From positions 1 through 64,000 of the forward strand of contig JBBTET010000007.1 of assembly GCA_038042195.1 (NCBI GenBank): 64,000 nucleotides of DNA, read 5' to 3'. Position numbers and translations under genes: made by a program. Below are positions 7,948 to 16,900 of this stretch, piece after piece; position 1 is the first letter of the stretch, and each line of letters opens with the position of its first letter. The DNA is from JACRIM01 sp038042195 (GTDB taxonomy: Bacteria > Planctomycetota > Phycisphaerae > UBA1845 > UTPLA1). The notes below the pieces were generated by a model that was not told the DNA's origin, did no database searches, and saw nothing but the letters and a program-made list of their open reading frames with translations.

Positions 7948-8961
7948 TCACATACGAGACACGCGGGCGACGGCTTGGTTGTAGTTTTCTTCCTTGGGCT
8001 TGATGCTCTGGGCCTGCCGGTAGTACTTTTTCGCATCTTCGATCTTTTTTAGCTTCTCGCAGCAGACACCGGCTCCGAACATGGACTCATGGTCGTCCGG
8101 GGTTTCACTCATGGCCGTCTTGAAATGGCCGAGGGCGGTCTCGAAATCATCGACGACCATCGCGCTGACGGCCGCCACGCTGGCATCTGTGCTGCCGGAC
8201 TGCACTTGCAGGCTCGTGTCAATCTTCATGGGCACGATCTTGCAGAGGAAGTCCTGGGCCTGCTCTTCGATCATGACGGCGATGACCTTGTCGCGCGGGG
8301 TCATGTTGGCCTCGGTCTTGCTGCCGCCGAAGAAGGGGCTGGGGGTCTTGGCCTTGTCGAAGTGCTGGCTGGGCATTCCGTTGTGAGAGACGATGACTTC
8401 ATTCGTGCCGGGATCCTTCAACTGGAACTGGCACTGTACGGTGATGTTGCGGGACTCCTTCTCAACATCCGAGGTGTGGACACTGCCGCCGCCTCCGCGT
8501 GCCCAACCGATGGCGCTCATGGCGTCGATGGTCTTGCCGGTGCCTTTTTGCTTGTCAACCTTGATGGTCACTTTGCTGCTGAGAATTGCGTTCGCACCTT
8601 GTACCTTTGCGGCGGCCATCTGGTCGCTGCCATCGGTTACTCCGGCGGCGGCCAAATCCTTCTCACCCATGGACTGCTTCATGTTCTCGCGGTCCACAAG
8701 CTTGATGGGGATCTTGTGCTGATCGGCGGCCTGCTCAAGTCGACCTTGAATCATGTTGGCGGTCATCTCCGACCATTTCTTCTGGTCGAACTCCTCCGTG
8801 TCGCCCTCCATGCGGGCGTTCATGACGGCGATCTGCATGTGCTGCGACGAGAGAGGCGCTTTCGGCTCCACCATTCGAGTGATCTGAATGGTGGCGGTGC
8901 GCTTGCTGGGGCCGCAACCGACGAGCAGGGCAAGACAGGTGACAATCGCGATTCGCTTCAT
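7948..8961 (-). CDS. CsgG/LpoB-like lipoprotein with C-terminal TPR
   Basis: A 337-residue lipoprotein: MKRIAIVTCLALLVGCGPSK carries a lipobox (LVGC) at residue 16. Residues about 40-240 resemble the CsgG/LpoB/FlgO-type domain, with IAVMNARMEGD near the start, KLVDRENMKQSMGEKDLAAAG in the middle and an Ala-rich AAKVQGANAILSSKVT. Residues about 265-335 form tandem TPR-like helices (FETALGHFKTAMSETPDDHE, EDAKKYYRQAQSIKP). Family members either form export pores (CsgG) or activate peptidoglycan synthases (LpoB); which applies here cannot be told. AAGGAG lies 10 bases before the ATG. It is first in an operon with the LPP20-repeat protein and two tiny membrane peptides. Confidence 0.7.
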   Translation of the reverse strand: MKRIAIVTCLALLVGCGPSKRTATIQITRMVEPKAPLSSQHMQIAVMNARMEGDTEEFDQKKWSEMTANMIQGRLEQAADQHKIPIKLVDRENMKQSMGEKDLAAAGVTDGSDQMAAAKVQGANAILSSKVTIKVDKQKGTGKTIDAMSAIGWARGGGGSVHTSDVEKESRNITVQCQFQLKDPGTNEVIVSHNGMPSQHFDKAKTPSPFFGGSKTEANMTPRDKVIAVMIEEQAQDFLCKIVPMKIDTSLQVQSGSTDASVAAVSAMVVDDFETALGHFKTAMSETPDDHESMFGAGVCCEKLKKIEDAKKYYRQAQSIKPKEENYNQAVARVSRM

Positions 8962-9224
8962 GGGGTCAGACTCCTTGGCAATCTAGGACAGTGAAACCAA
9001 TGGACGGATAGTCATGCGGCAACGACATGGTCGGCTCGCGTGAAACGCGGGGTCGTGGCGGCGCGATGGAATTACCGTTCATAGACAATTCACAGGGCCT
9101 ATAACAACGCGCCACTGGGGGTGTCATACGTCTCCCAGCCAGTCGTGTCAAGAAGGCCGGAATGCCTGTTTTGGCCCGCCCCGTACTGAGGTTATTCTGC
9201 TGGGCTAACCCCAAGGAGACCCCC

Positions 9225-9653
9225 ATGCTCGAAGAGCTATTCACGCACCAGGCAGAGTTGAATCGACGGATCGGCTTCGACCCGGAGGCCCTGCGAAAGA
9301 AGTTCGACCCGAAGCTGGCCGGCGAGTGGCTGAACAACTATCTGATGGCGGCGTCGAACGAGTTGGAGGAGCTTCGCAATTGCACCTACTGGAAACACTG
9401 GTGCAAAGAGGCCAAAGAAGGTAGACGGTATGAGCTGCACGACCTGCAAAACGCCCGGGTCGAAGTGATCGATCTACTTTTTTTCTGGATCAGCATGGCG
9501 ATGTGTGTGGGGCTGGATGCGAAGGATGTGGTTGAGCTGTACAAGCAGAAGCTGGCGGTGAACCATAACCGGCAGGCCAATGATTACTCGATGAGCGGCA
9601 AGACGGAGGATGACAACAAAGCGATCAGGCTGACGCGGGAGAAGGGCCTGTAA
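9225..9653 (+). CDS. Dimeric (all-alpha, MazG-superfamily) dUTPase
   Basis: A 142-residue cytoplasmic NTP pyrophosphohydrolase predicted to cleave dUTP to dUMP and so keep uracil out of DNA. It belongs to the all-alpha dimeric class rather than the trimeric beta class. Metal-binding acidic residues sit in ASNELEELRNCTYWKHWC and in ARVEVIDLLFFWISMAMCVG; the substrate-binding YKQKLAVNHNRQ motif follows. The start at 9225 is favoured by AAGGAG 6 bases upstream and gives MLEELFTHQAELNRRIG, the normal N-terminus. It lies upstream of tRNA-Asn and has no operon partner. Confidence 0.85.
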   Translation: MLEELFTHQAELNRRIGFDPEALRKKFDPKLAGEWLNNYLMAASNELEELRNCTYWKHWCKEAKEGRRYELHDLQNARVEVIDLLFFWISMAMCVGLDAKDVVELYKQKLAVNHNRQANDYSMSGKTEDDNKAIRLTREKGL

Positions 9654-9705
9654 ACGGCCGAGAAAACCACGTGCCCCAGCCGATTTCCCGCAGAGTTCGC
9701 GCTAC

Positions 9706-9733
9706 TGGACATGCCCGGTTGGGGGTGTATTAT
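9706..9733 (+). promoter_or_regulatory. Promoter of tRNA-Asn
   Basis: TGGACA at 9706-9711, a 16-base spacer and TATTAT at 9728-9733. The transcription start would fall near 9740, about 20 bases before the tRNA. A consensus match only. Confidence 0.5.
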
Positions 9734-9762
9734 CAGGGGTTCACGTCGCGAGGCGTGTCGAA

Positions 9763-9834
9763 TCCCCGATAGCTCAATGGTAGAGCGAGCGGCTGTTAAC
9801 CGCTAGGTTGTAGGTTCGAGTCCTACTCGGGGAG
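9763..9834 (+). tRNA. tRNA-Asn (GTT)
   Basis: A full cloverleaf: acceptor TCCCCGA/TCGGGGA, D-arm GCTC...GAGC, anticodon arm GCGGCTGTTAACCGC with anticodon GTT, T-arm with GGTTCGAGTCC, discriminator G. CCA is not encoded. Length is 72 bases. A lower-GC orphan gene follows within 450 bases, but no duplicated tRNA 3' end was found to mark an integration. Confidence 0.97.
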
Positions 9835-10065
9835 CTTTCTCCTATTAACCCGCTTGAAACTACCGCCCAATCGGTTGACGATGGTCTGCGCCGACGATTC
9901 GGGACAGGGCCTCGGTAACGTGCCACGGACGCGCGAGTTACGACGCTCCGGGGAAATCATTTCCACTGAGATCGCCGCTGAGAATGGACGCCATGCCACG
10001 AGCGAATCCGACACGCGTTTGCTTGAAGCGCTCCCCGTAGCGGTTGGACGCAAAGATGGACGAGA

Positions 10066-10233
10066 ATGACAGCTGAAGAGGAGCTGGCACAGGCCGAAGC
10101 GCTTGCCGAACGCCACAGCCAGCTAGCTAAAGAGGCTAGCAAGCTCCCGCCAGAGCAACAGACGCAATATATCTTTGAGGGAATGCGTCAATTCCGCACT
10201 GAATATCGGCAGGAGTTTCTCAAAAACAAATAG
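10066..10233 (+). CDS. Hypothetical 55-aa helical protein
   Basis: ATG at 10066 opens a 55-residue frame, MTAEEELAQAEALAERHSQL, continuing to a KLPPEQQTQYIFEGMRQFR segment and ending EFLKNK. The composition is amphipathic and Glu/Gln/Ala-rich, predicted helical and probably soluble. The ribosome-binding site is weak (GACGAGA-like). It lies 10 bases before the start of the following 199-residue orphan gene, so the two may form a small operon. No family recognised. Confidence 0.5.
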   Translation: MTAEEELAQAEALAERHSQLAKEASKLPPEQQTQYIFEGMRQFRTEYRQEFLKNK

Positions 10234-10243
10234 GCTTTTTGCG

Positions 10244-10843
10244 ATGCGCCGACTCTTCGACTCAGAACTTCGATACATCGAGAATGTCCTCCGCTATCGC
10301 AACGGTGGAACTCTTGCTGTCGTCGGTGAAGTTGAAACGGAATATTACTCATCGCCTCGCAATAACGCTCCAACTCACTTTAATACTGATTACTTTCTAC
10401 AGTTCAGCAATGATCTTGAAAATGGGAAGTCTTTTTGTGCGCCAATATTGCCGAACACTGCTGGAGCCGAGGTTTTTGTCATGATCGATACAAGGACTCG
10501 GACGCTGCTAAGAACTGACTTAGTAGCGGGAGAGGCGTTTCCAATCGAGCTTTATGATTCTTTTCTTGACAATATCGATCTGAAACTGATGGCACTCCCT
10601 CGGCGCTTTGCGATACGTGAATGCGCGTACAACCGCGTATTTGTCATCAACAATGAAATCTGCTTTCTTTCTTTTCCAACAGAGTCATCTCCAGTAGTAA
10701 GAGGAGACAAATCCTTGCTAAACACTGGGCCTGACTCAATGATCGCATATTACACTGATAACGCCGAAGTAGTCTGTGTTGACGGATGGATTCGAACGAG
10801 TGTCGCCCAAAGCGATTGGAAGCTCGAGGCAATACCTAAGTAA
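10244..10843 (+). CDS. Orphan protein of low-GC DNA (199 aa)
   Basis: A 199-residue cytoplasmic protein starting MRRLFDSELRYIENVLRYRN. There is no signal peptide or membrane span. It contains an acidic central region (FSNDLENGKSF, VMIDTRTRTLLRTDL) and ends DGWIRTSVAQSDWKLEAIPK. The domain is not recognised. Base composition is visibly poorer in G+C than the genes on either side, and the gene sits 410 bases downstream of tRNA-Asn, a common integration point. Together these suggest horizontal acquisition. The upstream frame is open to 10175 but overlaps the 55-aa ORF; the ATG at 10244 gives a clean start. Confidence 0.6.
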   Translation: MRRLFDSELRYIENVLRYRNGGTLAVVGEVETEYYSSPRNNAPTHFNTDYFLQFSNDLENGKSFCAPILPNTAGAEVFVMIDTRTRTLLRTDLVAGEAFPIELYDSFLDNIDLKLMALPRRFAIRECAYNRVFVINNEICFLSFPTESSPVVRGDKSLLNTGPDSMIAYYTDNAEVVCVDGWIRTSVAQSDWKLEAIPK

Positions 10844-10982
10844 GCAGCCAAGAAAGGACCCTGCGGGCGAAACTCCCGTTACCGTTGCGAGGACCTGATG
10901 ACATGTTGCATCGATGCGCCGCATGTAGGACCTTTGTCCTGTTCGGTGGCGTTCGCCGCGGAACCCAGCGCGCGCGCACCAC

Positions 10983-12185
10983 TCACGACTTCAGGAAAAA
11001 CTCCATCAGCTCATGCCCCGCCTCGATGTGCAGGTCGCTTTGCGTTGCGTTGCGCTCGCTGAAACGGTCGAAGCCGACGACGCGGGAGACGCCGTTGCCG
11101 GTCATGCAGAAGGGCGGGGGCGTGGCGGTGTGAGTGCGACGGCCGACGGGCGTGGGATGATCGGGTGCGATGAGGATGCGCCAATTCTCGAACGTGCGCA
11201 GCTTCTCCAGCACCGGCCCGACGACGCATTCGTCGATGCGTTCCAACGCTTTCACTTTCTCCCTCGCGTCGCCCATGTGGCCGGCTTCATCAGGCGCTTC
11301 GACATGCACGGCGACGAGGTCGTATTCATCGAGGGCCTTCACAGCGTGCTTGCCTTTGGCTTCGTAATCGGTGTCGAGATAGCCCGTCGCACCGGGGACA
11401 TCGATCAGGGTCCAGCCTAGCAGCTTGCCTAGTCCGCGGATCAGGTCGACCGCGGCGATACAGGCCCCGCGAATGCCGAATCGCTGTCGGAAGCGCGGCA
11501 TGATCGGCACCACGCCCTGCCCCCAAAGCCAGACGTTCGTCGCGGGCAACTCACCGAGGTCACGGCGCACGAGATTCACATCGTGCCCGGCCACGATGCG
11601 CGACGCCTGCTCCATCAACTCGTTGATCCGTTTCGCGCCTTTGCCTTTTGGCAGATATGACGCCACGGCCTCCATCGGGATGTCGTGCGGCGGCATGCAG
11701 GCCACCTCCAGCGCATCGGGGTCGGGGATGACCATCAGATTGCGATACGACACGCCGGTGTGAAACACGACGCCTTCATTGCCGAGCTTTGCGTTCAAAT
11801 CCTTGATGATGCGGTCGGCCTCGGCGGTCGTGATGTGGCCGGCGGTGAAGTCGGTCATTTCACCGTTGGTGATGTTGACGAGGTTGCAGCGGTAGACCAC
11901 GTCCTCTGGCTTGAGGCGTATGTTTCGGGCGACGGCCTCGATCGGGGCGCGACCGGTGTAGTGCTTTCGCACGTCGTAGCCGAGGAGCGACATCGTGGCT
12001 ACGTCGCTGCCTGGGATAAATCCTTCGGGCACGGTGCGAACCGTTCCGAGTCGGCCCATCTCGACGATGGAGTCGATGTAGGGAATCTGCGCTGCTTCGA
12101 GGGGCGTCTTGCCGACGAGTTCGGGGACGGGTTCGTCGGCGGCACCGTCGGGAAGGATGATCGCGTACTTCATGGTCTCAGGCAT
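10983..12185 (-). CDS. apgM: Cofactor-independent phosphoglycerate mutase (archaeal ApgM type)
   Basis: A 400-residue metalloenzyme of the alkaline-phosphatase superfamily that interconverts 3- and 2-phosphoglycerate in glycolysis and gluconeogenesis. Diagnostic segments are YAIILPDGAADEPVPELVGKTPLE, PGSDVATMSLLGYD (catalytic Ser and metal ligands), TGRAPIEA, VHVEAPDEAGHMGD and LIAPDHPTPVGRRTHT. The overlap with selA (its ATG lies inside the selA end) points to translational coupling. A second in-frame ATG four codons later (MKYAIILPDG) is also possible. Sharing an operon with selA/selB is unusual and need not be functional. Confidence 0.92.
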   Translation of the reverse strand: MPETMKYAIILPDGAADEPVPELVGKTPLEAAQIPYIDSIVEMGRLGTVRTVPEGFIPGSDVATMSLLGYDVRKHYTGRAPIEAVARNIRLKPEDVVYRCNLVNITNGEMTDFTAGHITTAEADRIIKDLNAKLGNEGVVFHTGVSYRNLMVIPDPDALEVACMPPHDIPMEAVASYLPKGKGAKRINELMEQASRIVAGHDVNLVRRDLGELPATNVWLWGQGVVPIMPRFRQRFGIRGACIAAVDLIRGLGKLLGWTLIDVPGATGYLDTDYEAKGKHAVKALDEYDLVAVHVEAPDEAGHMGDAREKVKALERIDECVVGPVLEKLRTFENWRILIAPDHPTPVGRRTHTATPPPFCMTGNGVSRVVGFDRFSERNATQSDLHIEAGHELMEFFLKS

Positions 12186-13572
12186 GGTCGTCCCTGAGTG
12201 CGGCGGCGGCGCTCACCGCGCCGGCCAACTCGTTTAACTCGCACTCGGCAATCGTTCGCACGTCGAACAGCATCGCCCCTTCGGAGATGCGCGGCAAGAC
12301 GGCGGGGCGGCCCATGCGCAGGCGGTGGGCGAGGGTGTCGAGGGATGTATCGACCGTGGGTCGCCATTCGACGACCGCCGTCGGCATCGGCCATGCAGGG
12401 AGCGAGCCGCCGCCGGCGAAGCTTTCGTCGCGACGAACGTTGAACGACTCGGTCGGCAAGTGCTTCTTCAATGCCTCCTCGAGTCGCGTGGCGCGCGAGG
12501 TCAGGGCGTCGATCCCTTCCAAGAGGCCGGCAAGGATGGGGATGTGCTGCTTGGCTTCGGCGGGAGTTTGATACAACTCAAGGGTCGCTTCAAGCGCGGC
12601 GGCGGTCAGCTTGCCGATGCGCAGGGCGCGGGTCATTGGGTCTTTGCGGAGACGCTCGATGATCGACTTCTTGCCGAGCAGAATGCCGGCCTGCGGACCG
12701 CCGAGGAGTTTGTCGCCGCTGAAGGCCACGACATCGGCACCGCTGCGGAGACTGTCTGTCGCCGTCGGTTCGTTGGCGGATTTCCAAATCTCGTCGTCGA
12801 GCAGTGCGCCGCTGCCGAGGTCATCGAACATGGGGACGTTGTGGCGATGGGCGAGTTCGACGAGGTCGGGGACGGTCGGATTCTCCGTGAAGCCGACGAC
12901 GCGGTAGTTGCTGGTATGCACGTGCATGAGCATGGCGGTCGCGGTGGTGACGGCTTTTTCGTAATCGCTCAGGTGCGTTTTGTTGGTGGTGCCGACCTCG
13001 CGGAGGATCGCGCCGCCGGCGGACATGACTTCGGGCAGGCGATAGGAGCCGCCGATCTCGATGAGTTGCCCGCGCGAGACGATGACCTCTCGGCCTTTGG
13101 CGAGGCCGTGCAGCACCAGCATCGTCGCGGCAGCGTTGTTGTTGACGATGAGTGCGGCCTCGGCACCGGTGAGGCGGCAGAGGATTTGCTCGGCGTATTG
13201 GCCGCGTTGACCGCGTTTGCCGGAGTCGAGGTCGATTTCGAGATTGCAGTAGCCGGCGGCTTCGGTTATGCGCTGAACGGCTGCGTCGGCAAGAACGCTT
13301 CGGCCCAGGCCGGTGTGGAGGACGATGCCCGTCGCATTGATGACCCGCACCAGACGCGTCGCGCCCCGCGATTGAACAAGTAAGCCGGCCCGTGCCAGGA
13401 TCGTCTCAATCCGCGCGTCGCCCGCCGCCTCAGCCCGAATCGCATCAAGCACTTCACGGAGCGCCTCGGTCACGACCACGCGCGACTCGGCGCGGAGGCC
13501 GTGGTACGATTCGGCCGCCTTGAGCAGAACCGTCATGGAGGGCAGGCGCGACAGATCCGATCCAGTGCTCAT
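12178..13572 (-). CDS. selA: L-seryl-tRNA(Sec) selenium transferase
   Basis: SelA is the PLP enzyme that converts seryl-tRNA(Sec) to selenocysteyl-tRNA(Sec) using selenophosphate. The 464-residue product has RVINATGIVLHTGLGRS, ALIVNNNAAATMLVL, SRGQLIEIGGSYRLPE, MFDDLGSGALL and the PLP-lysine segment AFSGDKLLGGPQAGILLG. Length matches the family. Its ATG overlaps the selB stop by 4 bases (ATGA), and its own 3' end overlaps apgM. SelD and the tRNA-Sec gene are not in this window. Confidence 0.96.
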   Translation of the reverse strand: MSTGSDLSRLPSMTVLLKAAESYHGLRAESRVVVTEALREVLDAIRAEAAGDARIETILARAGLLVQSRGATRLVRVINATGIVLHTGLGRSVLADAAVQRITEAAGYCNLEIDLDSGKRGQRGQYAEQILCRLTGAEAALIVNNNAAATMLVLHGLAKGREVIVSRGQLIEIGGSYRLPEVMSAGGAILREVGTTNKTHLSDYEKAVTTATAMLMHVHTSNYRVVGFTENPTVPDLVELAHRHNVPMFDDLGSGALLDDEIWKSANEPTATDSLRSGADVVAFSGDKLLGGPQAGILLGKKSIIERLRKDPMTRALRIGKLTAAALEATLELYQTPAEAKQHIPILAGLLEGIDALTSRATRLEEALKKHLPTESFNVRRDESFAGGGSLPAWPMPTAVVEWRPTVDTSLDTLAHRLRMGRPAVLPRISEGAMLFDVRTIAECELNELAGAVSAAAALRDDHA

Positions 13573-15518
13573 CGAGTGATATCCACTAACACACGCTCAT
13601 CGCCGACGCGGCGCGTGAATCCGATACGATCCAGATGTTCCAGCAACGGCTGCACGACGCGCCGGGACAGTTTCAACGCATCTCGAACGTCGGCCAGCTT
13701 GAACCGTCGACCGTCGCCCAGCTCGCGTACACGCTGCTTCACGTTGGCCATCACCGTCGCGGCAATATAGTGCTGCGGCGCGAACATCACCAACCGGGCC
13801 TCGGTCTTCGCCAGGTCTTCCAGCACTTTGAGCCGTTGCTTCGATAAACCCGCTGAGGCTTTGAGCGCGGGCAATGGCGCCGGATCGAATCCCGATGCCA
13901 TGATTTCGCCCACCAGCGCCTCCACCAACGCGGCATCCTCCGGCGACAATGCCGGGCGAAAGTCGCGGTGGGCCAGATACGGCCCCTTCGCCACGGCGAC
14001 GCCTGCCGACTCCAGCCGCGCAAGCATCGCTTTTCCGCCGCCCGGCGTGGTACGCCGGTCCAGCCACGTCACGAAGCGATCACGCAACACGCCCGGCTCG
14101 AGCGGATGGACTGCGTGATGGCGGTTAAGAAAGGCCGCCGCCCGTTCCTCAACGGCTGTCAGTGTCTGAGTGTGGACGAGCGAGCCGCCTGAGAGGGACG
14201 CGAGTCTTCCAGTCTGTCGCATTCGTTCTCGAAGCGCGGGCACGTCGGCCGGCGCGACATCGATCTCGCAGGCGATTCGCGTGTCGGATCGCGGCAAAAA
14301 TCCTGCCTGGCGCACGGTCTCGTCAAATCGGGTCATTACTTCGCGCGATTCGGCCCGCTCAAGCGCCTGAAGTTCCTCGCCGTGCGACGGGCGAAATCGT
14401 CGAGACACGGGCCGCACAATCCGACCGCCGCCAATCGTCGTCTGTGCTGTTTCGTTTCGCAGGATAAATCGCTGGCCATGGGCGAACACGACCGCCGATT
14501 GAAATCGAAGCTGCACCAGTGCTTCGGCCCCCGGCTCGATGCGCGCATCGCCCACGACAACGAGCATCGCAATGGCCTCCGTCGTGCCCATGCAGACGCG
14601 CACGCGCTGGTGTGACGCAAACGGTTTGTCGCGACGAGGCAGGATGCGCACACGCGCATCGACATACCGCGCCGGCGTGAGGTAGCCCGGCGTCGCCAAT
14701 TCCATGCCACGATCGATCCCCTCGCGCTCGATGCCGGTGAGATTCAACGCGGCCCGCTGGCCTGCCGCCGCGTCCAAAACGGCCGCTCCGAAGGACTGCA
14801 CCTCGCGCACCCTGCACGTCAGTCCGGTCGGCTGCAATTCCAACGATGCGCCGGGCCTGACGGAACCCGACAGCACCGAGCCGGTCACCACCGTCCCGCG
14901 CCCATGCACGGCAAACACCCGATCGATCGCAAGCCGAAAAATGGCGCCGCCCTCGCGCGGAGGCAATTGGACCATCAATCGCGCAATCGTCTCGCGCACC
15001 TCGGTCAATCCGATGCCCGTCTTGGCCGAACACGCCACGCGCGGCCACCGGGCCATCGGTCTCGCGCCAAACAACTCGTCGAGTTGTGCGTGCACAGTCG
15101 TTAACCGATCCGGCGGCACCAGATCAACTTTGCTGATCGCGACCAACCCCAGCGTCAGTCCAAGTAGGTCCAGAATATCGACGTGCTCGCGCGTCTGCGG
15201 CATGACGCCGTCGTCCGCCGCGACGACGAGCATTCCGAGATCGACACCCGTCTCGCCGGCGACCATCGTGCGGACGAATCGCTCATGGCCGGGCACGTCG
15301 ACGATGCCGACTTGAAGGTTGTGCCCCGCCGAGTTGGTCAATGACAGGTGCGCGTAGCCCAATTCAATCGTCATGCCGCGGGCCTGTTCCTCCGGTAGGC
15401 GATCCGGGTCGGTGCCGGTGAGGGCCTTCACGAGGCTGGATTTGCCGTGGTCAATGTGGCCGGCCGTGCCGAGGATGCAGGCATGACGCGTAGCGGCGAT
15501 GGTGAGAGCGGCAGCCAT
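13569..15518 (-). CDS. selB: Selenocysteine-specific translation elongation factor
   Basis: SelB carries selenocysteyl-tRNA to UGA codons flagged by a SECIS hairpin. The 649-residue protein starts with an EF-Tu-like GTPase: GHIDHGKSSLVKAL (P-loop), RGMTIELGYA, DVPGHERFVRTMVAG and the SKVDLV guanine motif. Two or three beta-barrel domains follow, and the last ~250 residues form the winged-helix repeats that bind the SECIS, ending RRVGDERVLVDITR. It is the first gene of the selB-selA-apgM operon. Together with SelA it shows the organism decodes UGA as selenocysteine, but no selenoprotein was recognised nearby. Confidence 0.95.
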   Translation of the reverse strand: MAAALTIAATRHACILGTAGHIDHGKSSLVKALTGTDPDRLPEEQARGMTIELGYAHLSLTNSAGHNLQVGIVDVPGHERFVRTMVAGETGVDLGMLVVAADDGVMPQTREHVDILDLLGLTLGLVAISKVDLVPPDRLTTVHAQLDELFGARPMARWPRVACSAKTGIGLTEVRETIARLMVQLPPREGGAIFRLAIDRVFAVHGRGTVVTGSVLSGSVRPGASLELQPTGLTCRVREVQSFGAAVLDAAAGQRAALNLTGIEREGIDRGMELATPGYLTPARYVDARVRILPRRDKPFASHQRVRVCMGTTEAIAMLVVVGDARIEPGAEALVQLRFQSAVVFAHGQRFILRNETAQTTIGGGRIVRPVSRRFRPSHGEELQALERAESREVMTRFDETVRQAGFLPRSDTRIACEIDVAPADVPALRERMRQTGRLASLSGGSLVHTQTLTAVEERAAAFLNRHHAVHPLEPGVLRDRFVTWLDRRTTPGGGKAMLARLESAGVAVAKGPYLAHRDFRPALSPEDAALVEALVGEIMASGFDPAPLPALKASAGLSKQRLKVLEDLAKTEARLVMFAPQHYIAATVMANVKQRVRELGDGRRFKLADVRDALKLSRRVVQPLLEHLDRIGFTRRVGDERVLVDITR

Positions 15519-15765
15519 TGGGGGACATTTTACCGTGAACGCGACTATCAGTGGGTCGCCTTGTCCATTTCAGCCGTATACAATGATGACAGTGGAGGGG
15601 CGTCCGGAAGCCACTCGCCGTTGCATCGGTCGGCCACATGCCGCCGTGCGACCGCCGGTGGGGAAGACGACCTGCAGCGAGCAGCGGCGCGAAATTCTCT
15701 TTCGCCCGATCATGCTCGTTGCCCCTTTTTTTGACGACGCGGGGTGAGGCGACGACGATAGCGCC

Positions 15766-16812
15766 GTGACCTCGCGCTGGTTCATACCATTTTCGCTGCT
15801 CGTCTTTGCCGTGTTGGTCGGCGGACTGTGGACGTATCTCTCCGCCACCGAGGAGCCGACGCCGGCGCGATGGGTGCGGTCGTCGCGCGGGCTGTTGATG
15901 GACGTTGAGCCTGTTGAGCATTCCCCCACGATTCCTGTCACCGATCCATCCGTTGTGACCAAACATAAGAAGAAGCCAACGCGACATTTCGTCGAGCCGC
16001 CAACGATGCAGTGGTCTGATGTGGCCGCTCACCTGGACGAGGCGTCGGTCAAATTGCGACTCGATGCGACCGACAGCACCACGGGCGAATTGCTTGGCGC
16101 GCAGCGCGATCTTGATGCGGGGCGGCACCATGCAGCGCTTCGCGCGTATGACAGTGTGCTAGTGAAATCGAAGTCGAACACAGTTGCGCTCGCCGGCCGC
16201 GCCGCAGCGCTCACGGCACTGGAGAGGCTTGACGACGTCGAGGCATCCTACGAGTTTCTCATCCGCATTGCCCCGCGCGACGCGGCCGCGCGATACAACT
16301 TCGGCGTCCTGCTCTATCGGCGCGGGAAGCACGGCGAGGCGTCGACGCAGTTTCGTGAGCTGGTGACGATGCAGCCCGACCATGCGCGTGGGCATTACAA
16401 CCTTGCCACGCTGGCTCAACGCGCGGGGCGACTGGCTGAGGCCCGTGACGAATGGCTCGCGTTCACGAGATTGGAGCCAAGCGTTCCCAGCGGTTGGTTC
16501 AATCTCGGCGTGGTGCAGATGGATTTTGAAGAGCCGCTGGATGCCGCGAGGTGCTTTGCTGTTTACACGGTGATTCGCCCTGATGAGGCCGATGGATTCA
16601 CGAATCTCGGCGCGGCCCACGCAGCCGCAGGGGATGTGATCGAGGCGATGGAGGCGATGACGGCGGCCGATGGGATGGCCCCGTGCGATCCGATGGTCAT
16701 GACGGCGCTGGTCGATTTGCACGAGGCATTTATCGACATGGATGTGGAGCACGCCCAGATGCACCGTGCCCAGGCCTTGTGCATCAACGAGCAGTTGTCG
16801 GGCATGGAATAG
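15766..16812 (+). CDS. Membrane-anchored TPR protein
   Basis: A 348-residue protein with an N-terminal membrane anchor (WFIPFSLLVFAVLVGGLW, residues 5-22), a Pro/Lys-rich linker (about residues 28-75), and from about residue 100 six or so tetratricopeptide repeats, such as AARYNFGVLLYRRGKHGEAS, HYNLATLAQRAGRLAEARD and WFNLGVVQMDFEEPLDAARC. TPRs are protein-interaction scaffolds. The partner is not evident, and the protein would act on the periplasmic face if the anchor is type II. The start is GTG at 15766 with only a weak upstream GAGG. ndk follows 88 bases later but has its own promoter-like sequence. Confidence 0.75.
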   Translation: MTSRWFIPFSLLVFAVLVGGLWTYLSATEEPTPARWVRSSRGLLMDVEPVEHSPTIPVTDPSVVTKHKKKPTRHFVEPPTMQWSDVAAHLDEASVKLRLDATDSTTGELLGAQRDLDAGRHHAALRAYDSVLVKSKSNTVALAGRAAALTALERLDDVEASYEFLIRIAPRDAAARYNFGVLLYRRGKHGEASTQFRELVTMQPDHARGHYNLATLAQRAGRLAEARDEWLAFTRLEPSVPSGWFNLGVVQMDFEEPLDAARCFAVYTVIRPDEADGFTNLGAAHAAAGDVIEAMEAMTAADGMAPCDPMVMTALVDLHEAFIDMDVEHAQMHRAQALCINEQLSGME

Positions 16813-16822
16813 CCATTCGGCC

Positions 16823-16850
16823 TTTACGCAAATCCCCAATTCGCTAAAAT
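16823..16850 (+). promoter_or_regulatory. Promoter of ndk
   Basis: TTTACG at 16823-16828, a 16-base spacer, then TAAAAT at 16845-16850 (5 of 6 to the -10 consensus), placed 50 bases before the ndk start. Consensus match only. Confidence 0.5.
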
Positions 16851-16900
16851 CCCGGCTCACAAATAACAAAGACGAACACGACTCCCGGAGAAAACGGAAC

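Noticed and set aside
15519..15765. Possible tRNA-Sec (selC) beside selB
   Set aside because: No TCA anticodon arm, long variable arm or T-loop could be assembled; only generic stems were found.
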